Shown here piece by piece: positions 36,326-47,145 of a DNA stretch of 64,000 nucleotides. Every line of letters starts with the position of its first letter. Within the stretch, counting starts at the first letter, position 1. This stretch comes from Aliivibrio finisterrensis (lineage in GTDB: Bacteria > Pseudomonadota > Gammaproteobacteria > Enterobacterales > Vibrionaceae), in the NCBI RefSeq assembly GCF_008933155.1, contig NZ_WBVP01000015.1, forward strand, positions 1-64,000, read 5' to 3'. The notes beneath the pieces were generated by a model. The model had not been told where the DNA came from. It was given only the letters and a program-made list of their open reading frames with translations, and ran no database searches. The translations under genes and the position numbers were made by a program.

Positions 36326-37337
36326 TCATTCCTCCATACTGGCGACGGATAACGTTCACCACTTTTTTATCACTACTATGCAATAAAGAACGCACACGTA
36401 CGCGCGAATCTTCTACTAATACTTGAGCATCTAACTCAAAAAACTGACTGTCTATCGATAAATACGCTTTTGCCTGTTTACGAGTATTTTCATCAACTTG
36501 ACTTATTGGCCCTTCAGCTAAAAAATCATCAACACTACTCCAACCATCAAAAGGCCTGCTCTCTAATACTTCCCGCGCATTATCTTCGCTTAATCCAGGA
36601 GAAAAAAGAGCAACTAAAATATTGGCGTTTTCAGGAGTCACGGTATTTACATTCAAATAGAAATTACCGCTGGGTATTGCACACACCAAAGGTGAAACGG
36701 CCTCAACGACTTGAGCCGTTACCCCATTAATTGCTCGCAACTCACTAACATCACCAATCCAACCGTTTGGCGCTAAATAAGCAGGATTGAAGGATTGATA
36801 AGTACTGTCTTCGACGCCTAAAATTGACTGTACCGCATCATTCTCATCTATGTATTCCCAAGTCGAATCCGCAATGACTTCAGCAAGGTAATTTTCAATC
36901 TCTACCGATTCCAATAAATTCATCCATACTTTAACTAAAAATGGACGCTGAGATGGATCATTATTCGCTTTAACACTGCTCAATGCATTCAGATTAAAAC
37001 AGGCTTGCTTGTCTTTTACACCACCAAACGCTTCGCCATAATCAAGTGGATAAGTCGTCTCTTCTGTTGCCCATACTTGGCTTAAATTAATGGTATCACT
37101 ATCTTTATAGGCCTCTTCAATACCTGTTTTTGCTAATGCTTCAACCCCAACAGAATACCAATAGGCCTGTTGATGATTGACTTGATTTTGTGCTCGATGA
37201 AATTGAATAAACAAACGTTCTGACATTTGAGCCGCAATAGTCACCATAATCGCAAGCAACAACAAAACCACAATTAACGCAACGCCTTGCTGTTTTCTTG
37301 AATGATGAGTTAAATAGTTTCTTTTCTTTCTCATCAT
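36294..37337 (-). CDS. gspK: type II secretion minor pseudopilin K
   Basis: The 347-residue protein has a prepilin leader ending KQQG followed by VALIVVLLLLA. The residue five after cleavage is not Glu, as usual for GspK, which sits at the pseudopilus tip. The large globular domain (about 80-330) is typical. Two Met codons at 37337 and 37334 are possible starts; the frame overlaps gspJ by 4 bp. Confidence 0.94.
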   Translation of the reverse strand: MMRKKRNYLTHHSRKQQGVALIVVLLLLAIMVTIAAQMSERLFIQFHRAQNQVNHQQAYWYSVGVEALAKTGIEEAYKDSDTINLSQVWATEETTYPLDYGEAFGGVKDKQACFNLNALSSVKANNDPSQRPFLVKVWMNLLESVEIENYLAEVIADSTWEYIDENDAVQSILGVEDSTYQSFNPAYLAPNGWIGDVSELRAINGVTAQVVEAVSPLVCAIPSGNFYLNVNTVTPENANILVALFSPGLSEDNAREVLESRPFDGWSSVDDFLAEGPISQVDENTRKQAKAYLSIDSQFFELDAQVLVEDSRVRVRSLLHSSDKKVVNVIRRQYGGMSERTSDNKAE

Positions 37338-38008
37338 GACTCACCTTTATCTTGTGATGTACTGTCATTCTGGCTTGCGTTTTCTTCTGTAAATCCTGAG
37401 GTTAAATAGATTCGTTCGACATCACCATAATCTTTAAAGGTAATAATAACCTTCGTTGCTTTAGGCAATTGTTTCTTAGTATCCCATATTTTTAGCCATT
37501 TTTTACCATCATAAAATTCAAATTTAAGCGCTTCGACCCCATCAATTAATGGCGTAACCACCGGCTCTTGTCCTACAGGTGTGTCAGGATAACGCCACCA
37601 CAAACGTTCAATGGTATTTTCAACTAGGCGATAACCAACTTTGGTGATCTCGCCACGAGGAAAAGCCTGTTGTGGATTCTTCCATCCTAAACGAACGAAT
37701 AAAATACCTTGAGATTCAGAGTCCAATAAATACTCACCCGCAGACACTAATTTCTCTGACGCTTTTTCACCATTGGTTCGAAATGGACGAGCAACAATTT
37801 GCCGAAAATCGTTATCTAAAAAGACCAAACTGCGTTGAAGTTGTTTAATGCGTTCGCTTTTATCTAAAGATAGTTCATTACTGCGCTGAACTTGATTCAC
37901 TACTTGATACGCTGAAAAACTCAAGGTGGCAAAAACCGCAATAGCGACCATTACTTCAATCAACGTAAAACCTTTGGTTAAAGGGCGTGAAGCGTTATGG
38001 CGCAACAT
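37334..38008 (-). CDS. gspJ: type II secretion minor pseudopilin J
   Basis: The 224-residue precursor has a prepilin leader (MLRHNASRPLTKG) cut before FTLIEVMVAIAVF, keeping Glu5. GspJ joins GspI and GspK in the tip complex. Its start overlaps the gspI end by 14 bp. Confidence 0.94.
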   Translation of the reverse strand: MLRHNASRPLTKGFTLIEVMVAIAVFATLSFSAYQVVNQVQRSNELSLDKSERIKQLQRSLVFLDNDFRQIVARPFRTNGEKASEKLVSAGEYLLDSESQGILFVRLGWKNPQQAFPRGEITKVGYRLVENTIERLWWRYPDTPVGQEPVVTPLIDGVEALKFEFYDGKKWLKIWDTKKQLPKATKVIITFKDYGDVERIYLTSGFTEENASQNDSTSQDKGES

Positions 38009-38372
38009 AGGTTCGTACCGTAATTAATGGGGATTGTTGATCTTTACTGGTCGATACCGAAACATCCACTGACTTTAAAATGTCAGAGGTTGTTTTTACC
38101 GGCGCGATGGTCCAATACCATTTTTGACCCGCTAATTCAGTTTCCCCTTTTTTGGTCGATGTTGGTGGCTTATCTAACATCATCAACGCCATTTGATTAT
38201 CAACCACCATTCCTGAAAATATTTTTTCTTCTAAGTAGCCTAAGGTATTAATATGCTGAGTCACTGAGCGTAAAACACTCAAAGCAGCGGTCGCAAAAAT
38301 AGCAAGCGCCACGAGTACTTCCAATAGAGTCATTCCCTGCTTGGTTTTTCGTAAAGAAAAGTTACTCTTCAT
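37995..38372 (-). CDS. gspI: type II secretion minor pseudopilin I
   Basis: Start at the ATG at 38372 gives 125 residues: MKSNFSLRKTKQG leader, cut before MTLLEVLVALAIFA. The longer open frame to 38480 lies inside gspH and adds 36 residues no GspI has. GspI is the nucleating tip pseudopilin. It overlaps gspH by 11 bp. Confidence 0.93.
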   Translation of the reverse strand: MKSNFSLRKTKQGMTLLEVLVALAIFATAALSVLRSVTQHINTLGYLEEKIFSGMVVDNQMALMMLDKPPTSTKKGETELAGQKWYWTIAPVKTTSDILKSVDVSVSTSKDQQSPLITVRTYVAP

Positions 38373-38964
38373 CACGCTCGTCTCCCGGTGCAAACAAATG
38401 GATGACACCAGATTCATCAGTATTAACTTCCCACGTTTTATCATAAAGGTTACCACGCTCATTCTTAGGAGAAAAAGCAACGATAAAAGGGGTTACCTCT
38501 CCGCTCGATAGCACCATCACTTGCGGCGGATTTGATTTTTTATCTTCTTCAAGATCAGCAAACATCTCTTCATTAAACAACGAACCTGGTTCAAATAAGC
38601 GATCATCATCAGTCCATACAGAACCACCTAATTCCATCGAAAATTCAACAGATGTTTGTTCCATTTTCACTTCAGTAAAAAAGCGACTTTGCTCCATTGG
38701 TTGCCAGCCATCTACCGTTAACGTCATAAAGCGATATTCTTGTCGCGCTTGATTAAAGTAAATGCCGTAATCCATCCCATTGAGCAAAGCATCTTCATTA
38801 AGAAGCTGAACTAACTGATAAAAACGTGAGGCTTGTTCTTCTATTTGGTCATCTTGACTATCAGGGAGGCTCATGATTACTGCCATCGAGCTGACCGATA
38901 GCAGTACCAATACCAACATGATTTCGATTAGGGTAAACCCAACCTCACGTTTTATCTTCATCAT
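38362..38964 (-). CDS. gspH: type II secretion minor pseudopilin H
   Basis: A 200-residue prepilin: short leader MMKIKREVG, then FTLIEIMLVLVLLSV with Glu5, and a C-terminal beta domain. GspH links the tip complex to the GspG shaft. Start may be either of two adjacent Met codons. Confidence 0.93.
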   Translation of the reverse strand: MMKIKREVGFTLIEIMLVLVLLSVSSMAVIMSLPDSQDDQIEEQASRFYQLVQLLNEDALLNGMDYGIYFNQARQEYRFMTLTVDGWQPMEQSRFFTEVKMEQTSVEFSMELGGSVWTDDDRLFEPGSLFNEEMFADLEEDKKSNPPQVMVLSSGEVTPFIVAFSPKNERGNLYDKTWEVNTDESGVIHLFAPGDERDEE

Positions 38965-38987
38965 TGTACTTATCTATCGCTTATGAT

Positions 38988-39440
38988 TTATTGAAAGTCT
39001 TGCATATTCCAGTTACCAATATCAGCATTAGCTCCTTCGCCGCCCTCTTGACCATCAGCACCTAATGAGAAGATATCAATAGCACCGTTATCGCCAGGAC
39101 TTAGATATTGGTACTCGTTACCCCATGGGTCATTTGGCAATCGACGAATATAGCCATCCGAGCGATAATTACGAGGTTCAGGGCTTGATGTCGGCTTAGA
39201 CACTAATGCTTCTAATCCTTGATCTGTGGTTGGATAAACACTGTTGTCTAATTTGTACATATCCAAGGAATTTTCTAATGCCACAATATCAGTAATCGTT
39301 TTTTGCTGATCCGCTTTCTCTTTGTTACCAAGTAAATTTGGTACAACTAAACTGGCTAAAACACCAAGAATAACGATAACAACCATCACTTCTAATAGGG
39401 TGAAGCCACCTTGTTTACGTTGAGCTGAATTGACTTGCAT
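38988..39440 (-). CDS. gspG: type II secretion major pseudopilin G
   Basis: The 150-residue precursor of the pseudopilus shaft subunit. Leader MQVNSAQRKQGG is cut before FTLLEVMVVIVILGVLASLV. The C-terminal calcium-binding region (DPWGNEYQYLSPGDNGAIDI, then GADGQEGGEG) is intact. A peptidase (PilD/GspO) is needed but is not in the operon. Confidence 0.96.
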   Translation of the reverse strand: MQVNSAQRKQGGFTLLEVMVVIVILGVLASLVVPNLLGNKEKADQQKTITDIVALENSLDMYKLDNSVYPTTDQGLEALVSKPTSSPEPRNYRSDGYIRRLPNDPWGNEYQYLSPGDNGAIDIFSLGADGQEGGEGANADIGNWNMQDFQ

Positions 39441-39504
39441 GGAATGACTCCTGAAATTAAAAATTACTATATTAATAAAAATAAAAAAGGGTAGTAACTA
39501 CTCA

Positions 39505-40722
39505 CTACCCGACTAAATTATTGAGTTCGATGATTGGCATTAAGGTCGCAACAACAATGAAAAGTACAATGCCTGCCATAAAAACAATCAGCAAAGGTTC
39601 AAAAATGCCCAAAGCCATATTAACCAAAGATTCAAAATCTCGATCTTGATTATCAGCCGATCGCGTAAGCATTTGCTCTAGCTCACCACTTTGCTCGCCG
39701 CTAGATATCATATGCAGCATCATTGGTGGGAACAATGTTGTTTGTTCCAACGAAATACGTAAGCTCGCGCCTTCACGTACATGATCTCCCGCCGCTAATA
39801 CCTGTTGCTTAAAGTATTGATTACTCATTACATCTGCCGCAACTTTCATACCATCCAATAATGGAATCGCACTTGAGGTACAGATTGATAACGTACGAGC
39901 AAAACGCGACGTATTTAACCCACGAGCCACCTTGCCAACAACAGGCAATCGTAAGATTTTTTTATCCCACGCTAAGCGTAAATGAGGCTTAGTAAGTAAC
40001 CACTTCACTCCGACAATAATAAGTACGATCGCAATAACAACCAATAAACCCCAATGTACAACAAAGTTACTGGCCGCTAATAACACCTCGGTAACAGCAG
40101 GCAAGCCTTGTCCCATTTGCACAAACTGATCGACAATCTTCGGTACTACCGTCGCAAGTAAAAAAGAGATCACCGCAATTGCAATTAACGTCAGCATGAT
40201 AGGGTAAATCATTGCTTGTTGTAATTTACTGCGCATCTTTTGACGATTTTCAGCGTAATCAGCTAAGCGGTTTAACACCGTATCTAAGTGGCCTGATTTT
40301 TCACCAGCGGCAACCATTGAACAAAACAATTCATCAAAGACATGAGAGTAATCAGCAAAGCTTTCAGCCAATGGATACCCTTCAATCACTTTAGAGCGAA
40401 TCCCCATCATCATACTGCGAATGTACGCTTTCTCACCTTGCTCAGCGACAGCTTTTAAACACTCTTCTAATGGCATACCCGCTTGCACTAAAGTGGCTAA
40501 TTGACGGGTAATTAGCGATAAATCATTAACACTAATTCCGCGCTTAAAACTGAATACTTGAGATGCACTTTTTTGCTGCTTTGATTTGGTTTCAATTACC
40601 TCAACCGGAATAAGACCTTGCTCTTTTAACCGTTGACGAACTTGACGCGCATTATCGCCCTCAATGACACCTTTTTTCTGCTTACCTGTTTTTTCTAATG
40701 CTTTATATTCAAAGGCTGCCAT
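39505..40722 (-). CDS. gspF: type II secretion inner-membrane protein F
   Basis: The 405-residue polytopic platform protein has two cytoplasmic GspF domains (about 70-190 and 272-395) and three TM helices (about 170-192, 220-242 and 375-397). It is thought to convert GspE action into pseudopilus growth. It abuts gspE with no spacer. Confidence 0.95.
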   Translation of the reverse strand: MAAFEYKALEKTGKQKKGVIEGDNARQVRQRLKEQGLIPVEVIETKSKQQKSASQVFSFKRGISVNDLSLITRQLATLVQAGMPLEECLKAVAEQGEKAYIRSMMMGIRSKVIEGYPLAESFADYSHVFDELFCSMVAAGEKSGHLDTVLNRLADYAENRQKMRSKLQQAMIYPIMLTLIAIAVISFLLATVVPKIVDQFVQMGQGLPAVTEVLLAASNFVVHWGLLVVIAIVLIIVGVKWLLTKPHLRLAWDKKILRLPVVGKVARGLNTSRFARTLSICTSSAIPLLDGMKVAADVMSNQYFKQQVLAAGDHVREGASLRISLEQTTLFPPMMLHMISSGEQSGELEQMLTRSADNQDRDFESLVNMALGIFEPLLIVFMAGIVLFIVVATLMPIIELNNLVG

Positions 40723-42222
40723 TTACCCTTCCCGAGTGACTCGCATCACCTCTCCCAGTGTTGTGATCCCTTGTTGTACTTTTAATAACCCATCTTGCTG
40801 AATCCCACGAGTGCTCTTGCGAACTTCTTTTTCAATCTCTTGCTCACCCGCCTCTTTGTGGATCAAACCTTGAACCTTTTCACTCACAACCAGTAATTCA
40901 TGAATGCCGGTACGCCCACGATAACCCTTACCATTACAATGTTCACAGCCATTTGGCTTATAAAGAACTAAGCTATCCGAAGCCGATAAATTAAAGAGCT
41001 TTTTCTGCTCATCATCGGCCTGATATGGTGTTTTACACTCTTTACATAAAGTACGAACCAAACGCTGAGCCAGTACACCAAGTAAAGAAGATGAAATGAG
41101 AAAAGGCTCTATACCCATATCACGTAAACGCGTTATCGCCCCCACAGCCGTATTGGTATGAAGTGTCGACATCACTAAGTGACCGGTAAGTGAGGCTTGA
41201 ACGGCGATTTCTGCAGTTTCTAAATCACGGATCTCACCTATCATCACCACATCAGGATCTTGACGTAAAATGGCCCGTAGCCCACGCGCAAACGTCATGT
41301 CTACTTTAGGATTTACTTGAGTTTGGCCAATACCATCGATATCAAATTCGATTGGGTCTTCCACCGTGAGAATATTCGATTGAGAGCTGTCTAGTTCCCC
41401 TAAACCGGCATATAACGTGGTTGATTTACCTGAACCCGTAGGACCGGTAACCAAAATAATGCCGTGAGGGCGCTTGATAATGTGCTGAAAATTTTTATGG
41501 TTTTCAGTCGACATACCTAAGCTGTTTAAGTCCAAACGAGTTGCATTTTTATCCAATAAACGCATTACCACACGCTCACCATGAGAAGATGGCATAGTTG
41601 AAACACGCACATCCACAGCTCGACCACCAATACGTAGTGAAATACGCCCATCTTGTGGTACGCGTTTTTCTGCAATATCAAGCTTCGACATGACTTTTAC
41701 ACGTGAAACTAATAGCGGTGCTAATTTACGACTTGGACTCAATACATCACGCAAAACACCATCGACACGAAAACGGATCGACAGCACTTTTTCAAAAGTC
41801 TCAATATGAATATCTGATGCACCTTCTTTAATCGCTTCACCCAACATGGCGTTGATCAATTTAATGATGGGGGCATCGTCTTCTGATTCCAATAAATCAT
41901 CATTATCGGGCAACTCTTCGGCTAATGAGAAGAAATCGTCGTTATCCGCACCAATATCTTCCATCAGTTGTTGCGCTTCTGAGGAGTTACGCTGGTACAC
42001 TTGAGTTACCTTGGTATCAAAGGCTTCTTTGGTTAATTGAATTAGCGAAAAGCCTGATTTACACACTCGACGAATTTCACACAGCACCATTGGCGAAGGG
42101 GTAACAACATAATACAGAACCCAGCCTTCAGGGCTTGCTTCAATAACGACAGAATGCCTTTTTGCAAAAGAAAAAGGCAAACGCAGTATTGCTGGATAAT
42201 CAGGAAATAAGGTATCCGCCAT
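40723..42222 (-). CDS. gspE: type II secretion ATPase E
   Basis: A 499-residue hexameric ATPase. Walker A is [11 protein letters not shown] (about 265), the Asp box is DIHIETFE, the His box is [13 protein letters not shown], and the tetracysteine zinc site is CKEC ... CEHC (about 397-433). Residues 1-90 form the GspL-binding N domain. It overlaps the gspD stop by one base. Confidence 0.96.
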   Translation of the reverse strand: MADTLFPDYPAILRLPFSFAKRHSVVIEASPEGWVLYYVVTPSPMVLCEIRRVCKSGFSLIQLTKEAFDTKVTQVYQRNSSEAQQLMEDIGADNDDFFSLAEELPDNDDLLESEDDAPIIKLINAMLGEAIKEGASDIHIETFEKVLSIRFRVDGVLRDVLSPSRKLAPLLVSRVKVMSKLDIAEKRVPQDGRISLRIGGRAVDVRVSTMPSSHGERVVMRLLDKNATRLDLNSLGMSTENHKNFQHIIKRPHGIILVTGPTGSGKSTTLYAGLGELDSSQSNILTVEDPIEFDIDGIGQTQVNPKVDMTFARGLRAILRQDPDVVMIGEIRDLETAEIAVQASLTGHLVMSTLHTNTAVGAITRLRDMGIEPFLISSSLLGVLAQRLVRTLCKECKTPYQADDEQKKLFNLSASDSLVLYKPNGCEHCNGKGYRGRTGIHELLVVSEKVQGLIHKEAGEQEIEKEVRKSTRGIQQDGLLKVQQGITTLGEVMRVTREG

Positions 42223-44255
42223 TATTTTTCCTTATCTTCACTAAATTGTTCGAAGAACGCTTGGATCTCTGCTGGGTGATTAATGTCTTTACCAAATTTA
42301 GGCAGTACTGGAATATGTGCATCATCCATCAATTTCAAACCTTGCTCTGCACTATACAGCTGCTCTGCTCGAATATAATTGTATTTACGTTGAGTAATAC
42401 CATCTGCTGTCATACCATCACGAATAATGGTTGGCTTAATGAATACCATCAGGTTTTTCTTCTCAACTTGCGTACTGGTTGATTTAAATAAGTAACCTAA
42501 GATAGGGATATCCCCTAAAAATGGAACTTTTGATTCACTCTCAAGTGCACGCTCATCAATCAAACCACCTAACACCAACATTTGGCCATCCTGCACCATT
42601 ACCGAGGTATTTAGCTGACGTTTAGCAAAACGTACATCCACCGCACCATTAGCACCTAATACATTAGACACTTCTTGTTCAATATCTAAACGAACCGAAT
42701 CACCCTCATTAATCTGTGGAACCACTTTAAGCTTGATACCGACTTCTTTACGATCTACGGTTTGGAATGGATTGTCATTATTGGCACCTGATGCTGATCC
42801 CGTTAATACCGGTACTTCTTCACCAACAATGAATGACGCTTCACCATTATCCATTACCGTAATGCTCGGAGAAGAAAGAATGTTTGAGTTAGAATCGGAC
42901 GATACAGCCGTTACCAATGCTGCCCAATCTCCCATCATGATGCTAACCGCCGCACCTTGAACGCCACCTAATGCCGAAGCTAACGCGGTATAATCGCCTT
43001 CTTCAGTTACTTTACGAGATTCCCATTTATCATTTGTTGAATCCCAATAACTTTCTTCTGTTATTTTATCTTTCGCCTCTTCCGCTCCGACCATAGCGGC
43101 ACCAATTGATGCCCCAGTGTTGCTATATTGGATCATAGCACCCGTTTCTAGGTTACCCCATTGCACGCCTAAATTAACGCCATCGCCTTCAGCTAATTCA
43201 ACGATCAATGCCTCAATCAATACTTGCGCACGACGAATATCCAACTGAGCAATCACATCTTGCATCGCTCGCATCACATCAGGCGGCGCTGTAATGACCA
43301 AAGCATTGGTATCCACATGTGCTGAAATCATCACGTCGCTGCGATTGTTCGGAGAACGACCTTTCGAACCTGAGCTATTGCCAGCCGTTAAGTTATCCGA
43401 CACCCCTTTAAGTACATCGACTAAGTCTTCGGCTTTGGCATAACGTAGGTAAACAACTTGGTTATTACCTTTGGTTGCCATTTCAACATCAAGCTGTTTA
43501 ATCAGCTTTTTAAGGCGTTGGCGTACTTTAGGATCACCCGAGATTAAAATTGAGTTAGTGCGTTCGTCTGCAACCAATTTAGGCTGTAAAAAAGCAGGGG
43601 TGTTTTTTGCATCTGTAGTTTTATTTAATGCATCAACAATTCGCACCATTTCCGCTGCCGAAGCGTTTTTTAATTCCACCACTTCCACTTCTTTATCGCC
43701 CGCCTGATCAACACGCTCGATGATTTCAGCCAAACGATTTACCACCGCAGCACGGCCGGTGATCATAATGATATTTGCAGGATCATAATGCACAACGTTA
43801 CCCGCACCAGCATTATCATTAAGCTGACGTAGTAGAGGAGATAATTCACGAACCGATACATTACGAACCGCAATAACTCGAGTAATTACCGCATCGCCAG
43901 TGATGTTATCTTTTGCGCCCAATACCGGTACTGCAGACGTTTTTGCGTCTTTATCTTTAATGACTTTTAAAATATTGTTGTCCATTTCAACAACTGCATA
44001 TCCATAAACTTCAAGGACACTTAAGAAAAACTGATAATATTGTTCTTCATTTAATAAGTCATAACTACGCACATCCACTTTGCCACGAACAGATGGGTCT
44101 ACAATAATGGTCTTTTCTAAGTTTCGACCGACAATACTGATGAACTCTTGAATGTCCGTACCTTTAAAGCTCGCGCTAAAGTCATTTGCCAGTGCCGATG
44201 TCCACATCATGCTACCCGCAAGTAATAAGACTCCCTTACCTATCCACTTTTTCAC
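42222..44255 (-). CDS. gspD: type II secretion outer-membrane secretin D
   Basis: The 677-residue secretin has a signal peptide (1-23, SALA), periplasmic N0 ([17 protein letters not shown]) and N1-N3 domains, and the C-terminal secretin barrel with VPVLTGSAS (central gate) and [14 protein letters not shown]. Vibrio-type secretins are often cap-bearing; a C-terminal S-domain for a pilotin is not clear here. Confidence 0.96.
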   Translation of the reverse strand: MKKWIGKGVLLLAGSMMWTSALANDFSASFKGTDIQEFISIVGRNLEKTIIVDPSVRGKVDVRSYDLLNEEQYYQFFLSVLEVYGYAVVEMDNNILKVIKDKDAKTSAVPVLGAKDNITGDAVITRVIAVRNVSVRELSPLLRQLNDNAGAGNVVHYDPANIIMITGRAAVVNRLAEIIERVDQAGDKEVEVVELKNASAAEMVRIVDALNKTTDAKNTPAFLQPKLVADERTNSILISGDPKVRQRLKKLIKQLDVEMATKGNNQVVYLRYAKAEDLVDVLKGVSDNLTAGNSSGSKGRSPNNRSDVMISAHVDTNALVITAPPDVMRAMQDVIAQLDIRRAQVLIEALIVELAEGDGVNLGVQWGNLETGAMIQYSNTGASIGAAMVGAEEAKDKITEESYWDSTNDKWESRKVTEEGDYTALASALGGVQGAAVSIMMGDWAALVTAVSSDSNSNILSSPSITVMDNGEASFIVGEEVPVLTGSASGANNDNPFQTVDRKEVGIKLKVVPQINEGDSVRLDIEQEVSNVLGANGAVDVRFAKRQLNTSVMVQDGQMLVLGGLIDERALESESKVPFLGDIPILGYLFKSTSTQVEKKNLMVFIKPTIIRDGMTADGITQRKYNYIRAEQLYSAEQGLKLMDDAHIPVLPKFGKDINHPAEIQAFFEQFSEDKEK

Positions 44256-44286
44256 AACATACCCTTAGTCATTTTTCTATCTGCCG

Positions 44287-45195
44287 TTATAAACCGATAA
44301 AAATGTCATGTAATTGTCCATCTCGTTGGACGGTTAAATTAAGTTCTGTCATTTCTGACATATTTTTCCACAATGCACTCATTGCGCTAGGATCGGTTAA
44401 ATCAATCCCATTTAAACTGGTGGCGATATCCCCAGGCTTTAAGCCAACAGAATCAAATAATTTGCGATCTTTACCTGGGTTCACTCGATAACCCGTAATT
44501 TTTCCATTATTAGAAACTTGAGAAAGACGAATGTATTTCAATACCGATTGCGGATTTTTAGCCATTTCTTTACGTATATTATCCAATTCATCTTGATTTG
44601 AATTTTGGCGATTATTTCCTAACACAGTACCAGAACTACCCGTCGCATTTTTTTCTGCTGATATCTTGGTGTATTCAACCCCTTCCAACATTAACGTTTC
44701 ATCATTACCATTATTGGAAATAATAATGCGATCAGCACTAATTGCTTTTACGCTCGCCCGCGTTCCATCAATGATCTCATCAATACCATAAGTATTCTGT
44801 TTTCCTCGGTTAGCAATAACCGCAAGACTAAGTGAGGGATTAGAGCTAGCTACAATACCTGATAAGATTAAATTTAATCGTGTCTTAGGTGCATCTTTCA
44901 CTTCAACTATTTTTGGCTGCTCAATTTTTTTCTTTGGATTAAAGTCCCCAAACACTTTGCTATTCAATAAACTCGATAAAGAATCATCCTCGCTTTTCTT
45001 TTTGGTTCCCGCGACAACCACCGCTTTAGACTGCCATTGAGCAACAGACGTTTGAGGAGAAACCATCAACCAAAGGAGAGAACCACAAATCCACGCAAAG
45101 CAAGCAACCAATACAACAGTTAAACTTTTAGATATCGTAGATTGATATACTGACCAATATTGAGAAATTTTTTCTATTTTCATATTAGCTATCAT
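44287..45195 (-). CDS. gspC: type II secretion protein C
   Basis: First gene of the operon: a 302-residue inner-membrane protein with one TM (about 23-45), a periplasmic homology-region domain (about 105-180) that contacts GspD, and a C-terminal PDZ domain (about 220-300, GDIATSLNGIDLTDPSAM). GspC selects substrates and links both membranes. ATG at 45195 or at 45183 are possible starts. The 279-bp spacer to divergent hslR (45196-45474) must hold the operon promoter; no site stood out. Confidence 0.94.
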   Translation of the reverse strand: MIANMKIEKISQYWSVYQSTISKSLTVVLVACFAWICGSLLWLMVSPQTSVAQWQSKAVVVAGTKKKSEDDSLSSLLNSKVFGDFNPKKKIEQPKIVEVKDAPKTRLNLILSGIVASSNPSLSLAVIANRGKQNTYGIDEIIDGTRASVKAISADRIIISNNGNDETLMLEGVEYTKISAEKNATGSSGTVLGNNRQNSNQDELDNIRKEMAKNPQSVLKYIRLSQVSNNGKITGYRVNPGKDRKLFDSVGLKPGDIATSLNGIDLTDPSAMSALWKNMSEMTELNLTVQRDGQLHDIFIGL

Positions 45196-45474
45196 TAGGT
45201 TCAGATCTTCCTTTCTATGTTACAAAGCCAATTAAATATTTGATGTCAGTATGAATTATAAAAGAACACCGCAAATTTGCCGAAAATAATTTCGTTTTTT
45301 GGAATAACTCGAAGATACATCACGCAATTAAAGAGGATAATTTGTTATTAGAGCATTATTCCTCATTAATGGCTCTAATTGATAATGAATTTTGATTAAT
45401 CCCCCTCAAAAGATTGAAAAAAAAATTCCAGACACCATTAAATAAACAAAGAAGTAAGACATTAGGTATACATA

Positions 45475-45876
45475 ATGAGTTCCAAATCCAATACTAGCGA
45501 TGGCATCAGACTTGATAAGTGGCTCTGGGCAGCTCGTTTTTATAAAACCCGTTCCATTGCTCGCAACATGGTTGATGGCGGTAAAGTTCATTATAATGGC
45601 CAACGAGCTAAACCAAGTAAATTAGTCGAAATGGGTGCAGAAGTTAAACTTCGCCAAGGCAATAACGAAGAGATCACCGTGATCATAGAGATCCTATCTG
45701 ATCAACGTCGTGGGGCACCTATTGCACAAACTCTTTATAAAGAAACGCCAATCAGCATCAAGCATCGTGAAGAGAATGCAAAATTACGCAAACTTAATTC
45801 ACTTGGTAGCCCACATCCTGATAAGCGTCCAGATAAAAAACAGCGACGTGATATCATGAGATTCAAGCAACAATAA
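45475..45876 (+). CDS. hslR: ribosome-associated heat shock protein Hsp15
   Basis: The 133-residue protein has an S4 RNA-binding domain at its N-terminus (IRLDKWLWAARFYKTRSIAR, about 11-30, then HYNGQRAKPS) and a basic C-terminal tail (DKRPDKKQRRDIMRFKQQ). Hsp15 binds free 50S subunits carrying a nascent chain and helps recycle them. It is followed by hslO, as in E. coli. Confidence 0.95.
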   Translation: MSSKSNTSDGIRLDKWLWAARFYKTRSIARNMVDGGKVHYNGQRAKPSKLVEMGAEVKLRQGNNEEITVIIEILSDQRRGAPIAQTLYKETPISIKHREENAKLRKLNSLGSPHPDKRPDKKQRRDIMRFKQQ

Positions 45877-45927
45877 CCGCTATACTGTGCGTAATGACAA
45901 CCCTTAATACAATTGCTGGAGTATTTC

Positions 45928-46803
45928 ATGGCAAATAACACACTGCATCGTTACTTATTTGAAGATTTATCTGTTCGTGGTGAATTAGTTCAACTAGATG
46001 ATGCTTACCAACAAATCATTTCTAGCAAGGAATACCCTAAGCCAGTTCAAAACTTATTGGGTGAGCTATTGGTTGCAACGACTTTATTAACTGCAACGCT
46101 AAAATTTGAAGGCTCAATTACCCTTCAATTACAAGGTGACGGTCCAGTATCCCTGGCGGTTATCAATGGCGATAACAACCAGAAAGTACGTGGCGTTGCT
46201 CGTTTTAATGGCGATATTGCAGAAGACGCAACCTTGCATCAACTAATGGGTAAAGGTTACTTAGTTATCACTATCACACCAAAAGATGGTGAGCGTTATC
46301 AAGGTGTTGTTGCACTAGAAGGTGAAAACTTAGCACAGTGTTTTGAAGGCTACTTTGAGCGTTCAGAGCAACTAAAAACACGTCTATGGCTTCGCCTTGG
46401 TGAGTTTGAAGGTAAACCTCATGCTGCTGGAATGCTTCTACAAGTAATGCCAGATGGTACTGGCTCTGCTGATGACTTCGAGCACCTGGAGCAATTAACT
46501 GACACCATTAAAAATGAAGAACTGTTTGGCTTAGAAGGCGAAGATGTTCTGTATCGTTTATACAACCAAGATAAAGTACAACTGTTTGAACCTCAGCACG
46601 TTGAATTTTTCTGTGGTTGTTCGCGCGAACGCAGTGGCGGTGCAATCATCACGATTGAAAAAGCAGAAGTTGATGACATCATCAAAACGGAAGGGAAAAT
46701 CTCTCTTCATTGTGATTACTGTGGAACAAGCTACGATTTTGACAGTATTGATGTTGCAAATCTTTTTGAACAAGCAACAAAAGGTAATGACACTGTTCAT
46801 TAA
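45928..46803 (+). CDS. hslO: redox-regulated chaperone Hsp33
   Basis: Hsp33 is a holdase switched on by oxidation. The 291-residue protein keeps the zinc/redox cysteines as FCGCS (CxC) and CDYC (CxxC) near the C-terminus. Start is the ATG at 45928, 6 bases after TGGAG; the longer TTG frame at 45913 is unlikely. It follows hslR by 51 bp. Confidence 0.95.
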   Translation: MANNTLHRYLFEDLSVRGELVQLDDAYQQIISSKEYPKPVQNLLGELLVATTLLTATLKFEGSITLQLQGDGPVSLAVINGDNNQKVRGVARFNGDIAEDATLHQLMGKGYLVITITPKDGERYQGVVALEGENLAQCFEGYFERSEQLKTRLWLRLGEFEGKPHAAGMLLQVMPDGTGSADDFEHLEQLTDTIKNEELFGLEGEDVLYRLYNQDKVQLFEPQHVEFFCGCSRERSGGAIITIEKAEVDDIIKTEGKISLHCDYCGTSYDFDSIDVANLFEQATKGNDTVH

Positions 46804-46837
46804 TTTACCGCATAGAATAAGTCTCTTATTTTGTCTC

Positions 46838-46865
46838 AAAGCCAGCCGCTAGGTTGGCTTTTTTT
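46838..46865 (+). terminator. terminator after hslRO
   Basis: AAAGCCAGCC pairs with GGTTGGCTTT (one G-T pair), a 4-base loop and a T run follow. Confidence 0.85.
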
Positions 46866-47145
46866 ATAACTAAATTTGATATAAACCACACTTTTTATTC
46901 CACTTATCCACACTTAATTTTGCTTAAATAATAATCAATCACATCTAGCGCAAACGATTCCATTAAGAGTAGAATAGGACTATTGCTGTTTTGTGATGGC
47001 GATAAAATAACCACTGCTATTTTGTGGTTATTTTATGATTCATCTCCCTGTTTTCAATTTACCGCATTGTTAGCATGCTTAGCAGAACACAAATAATTAC
47101 AAATAAATTAAAAGTCCCTACAAAAAATTCCTCTAAGGAGCACCT
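46866..47145. other. pckA upstream region with DnaA box and long palindrome
   Basis: This 280-bp leader holds a perfect DnaA box TTATCCACA (46904-46912), a TGTGA half-site (46992-46996) and a 13-bp perfect inverted repeat (47002-47014 and 47024-47036, ATAAAATAACCAC) with a 9-base loop. AAGGAG lies 6 bases before the pckA ATG. Promoter hexamers could not be placed with confidence. Confidence 0.5.

Noticed and set aside
38373-38480. 36-residue N-terminal extension of GspI
   Set aside because: It overlaps gspH in another frame and would place residues before the prepilin leader that no family member has.
33811-45195. Missing prepilin peptidase gene (gspO) in the secretion operon
   Set aside because: In Vibrio the peptidase is normally the pilus-linked PilD encoded elsewhere, so absence here is expected.
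46904-46912. Perfect DnaA box before pckA as a replication control site
   Set aside because: It is a lone box with no neighbours, which is expected by chance at this frequency.
46992-47009. CRP site before pckA (TGTGATGGCGATAAAATA)
   Set aside because: Only the left half-site fits; the right half lacks TCACA.
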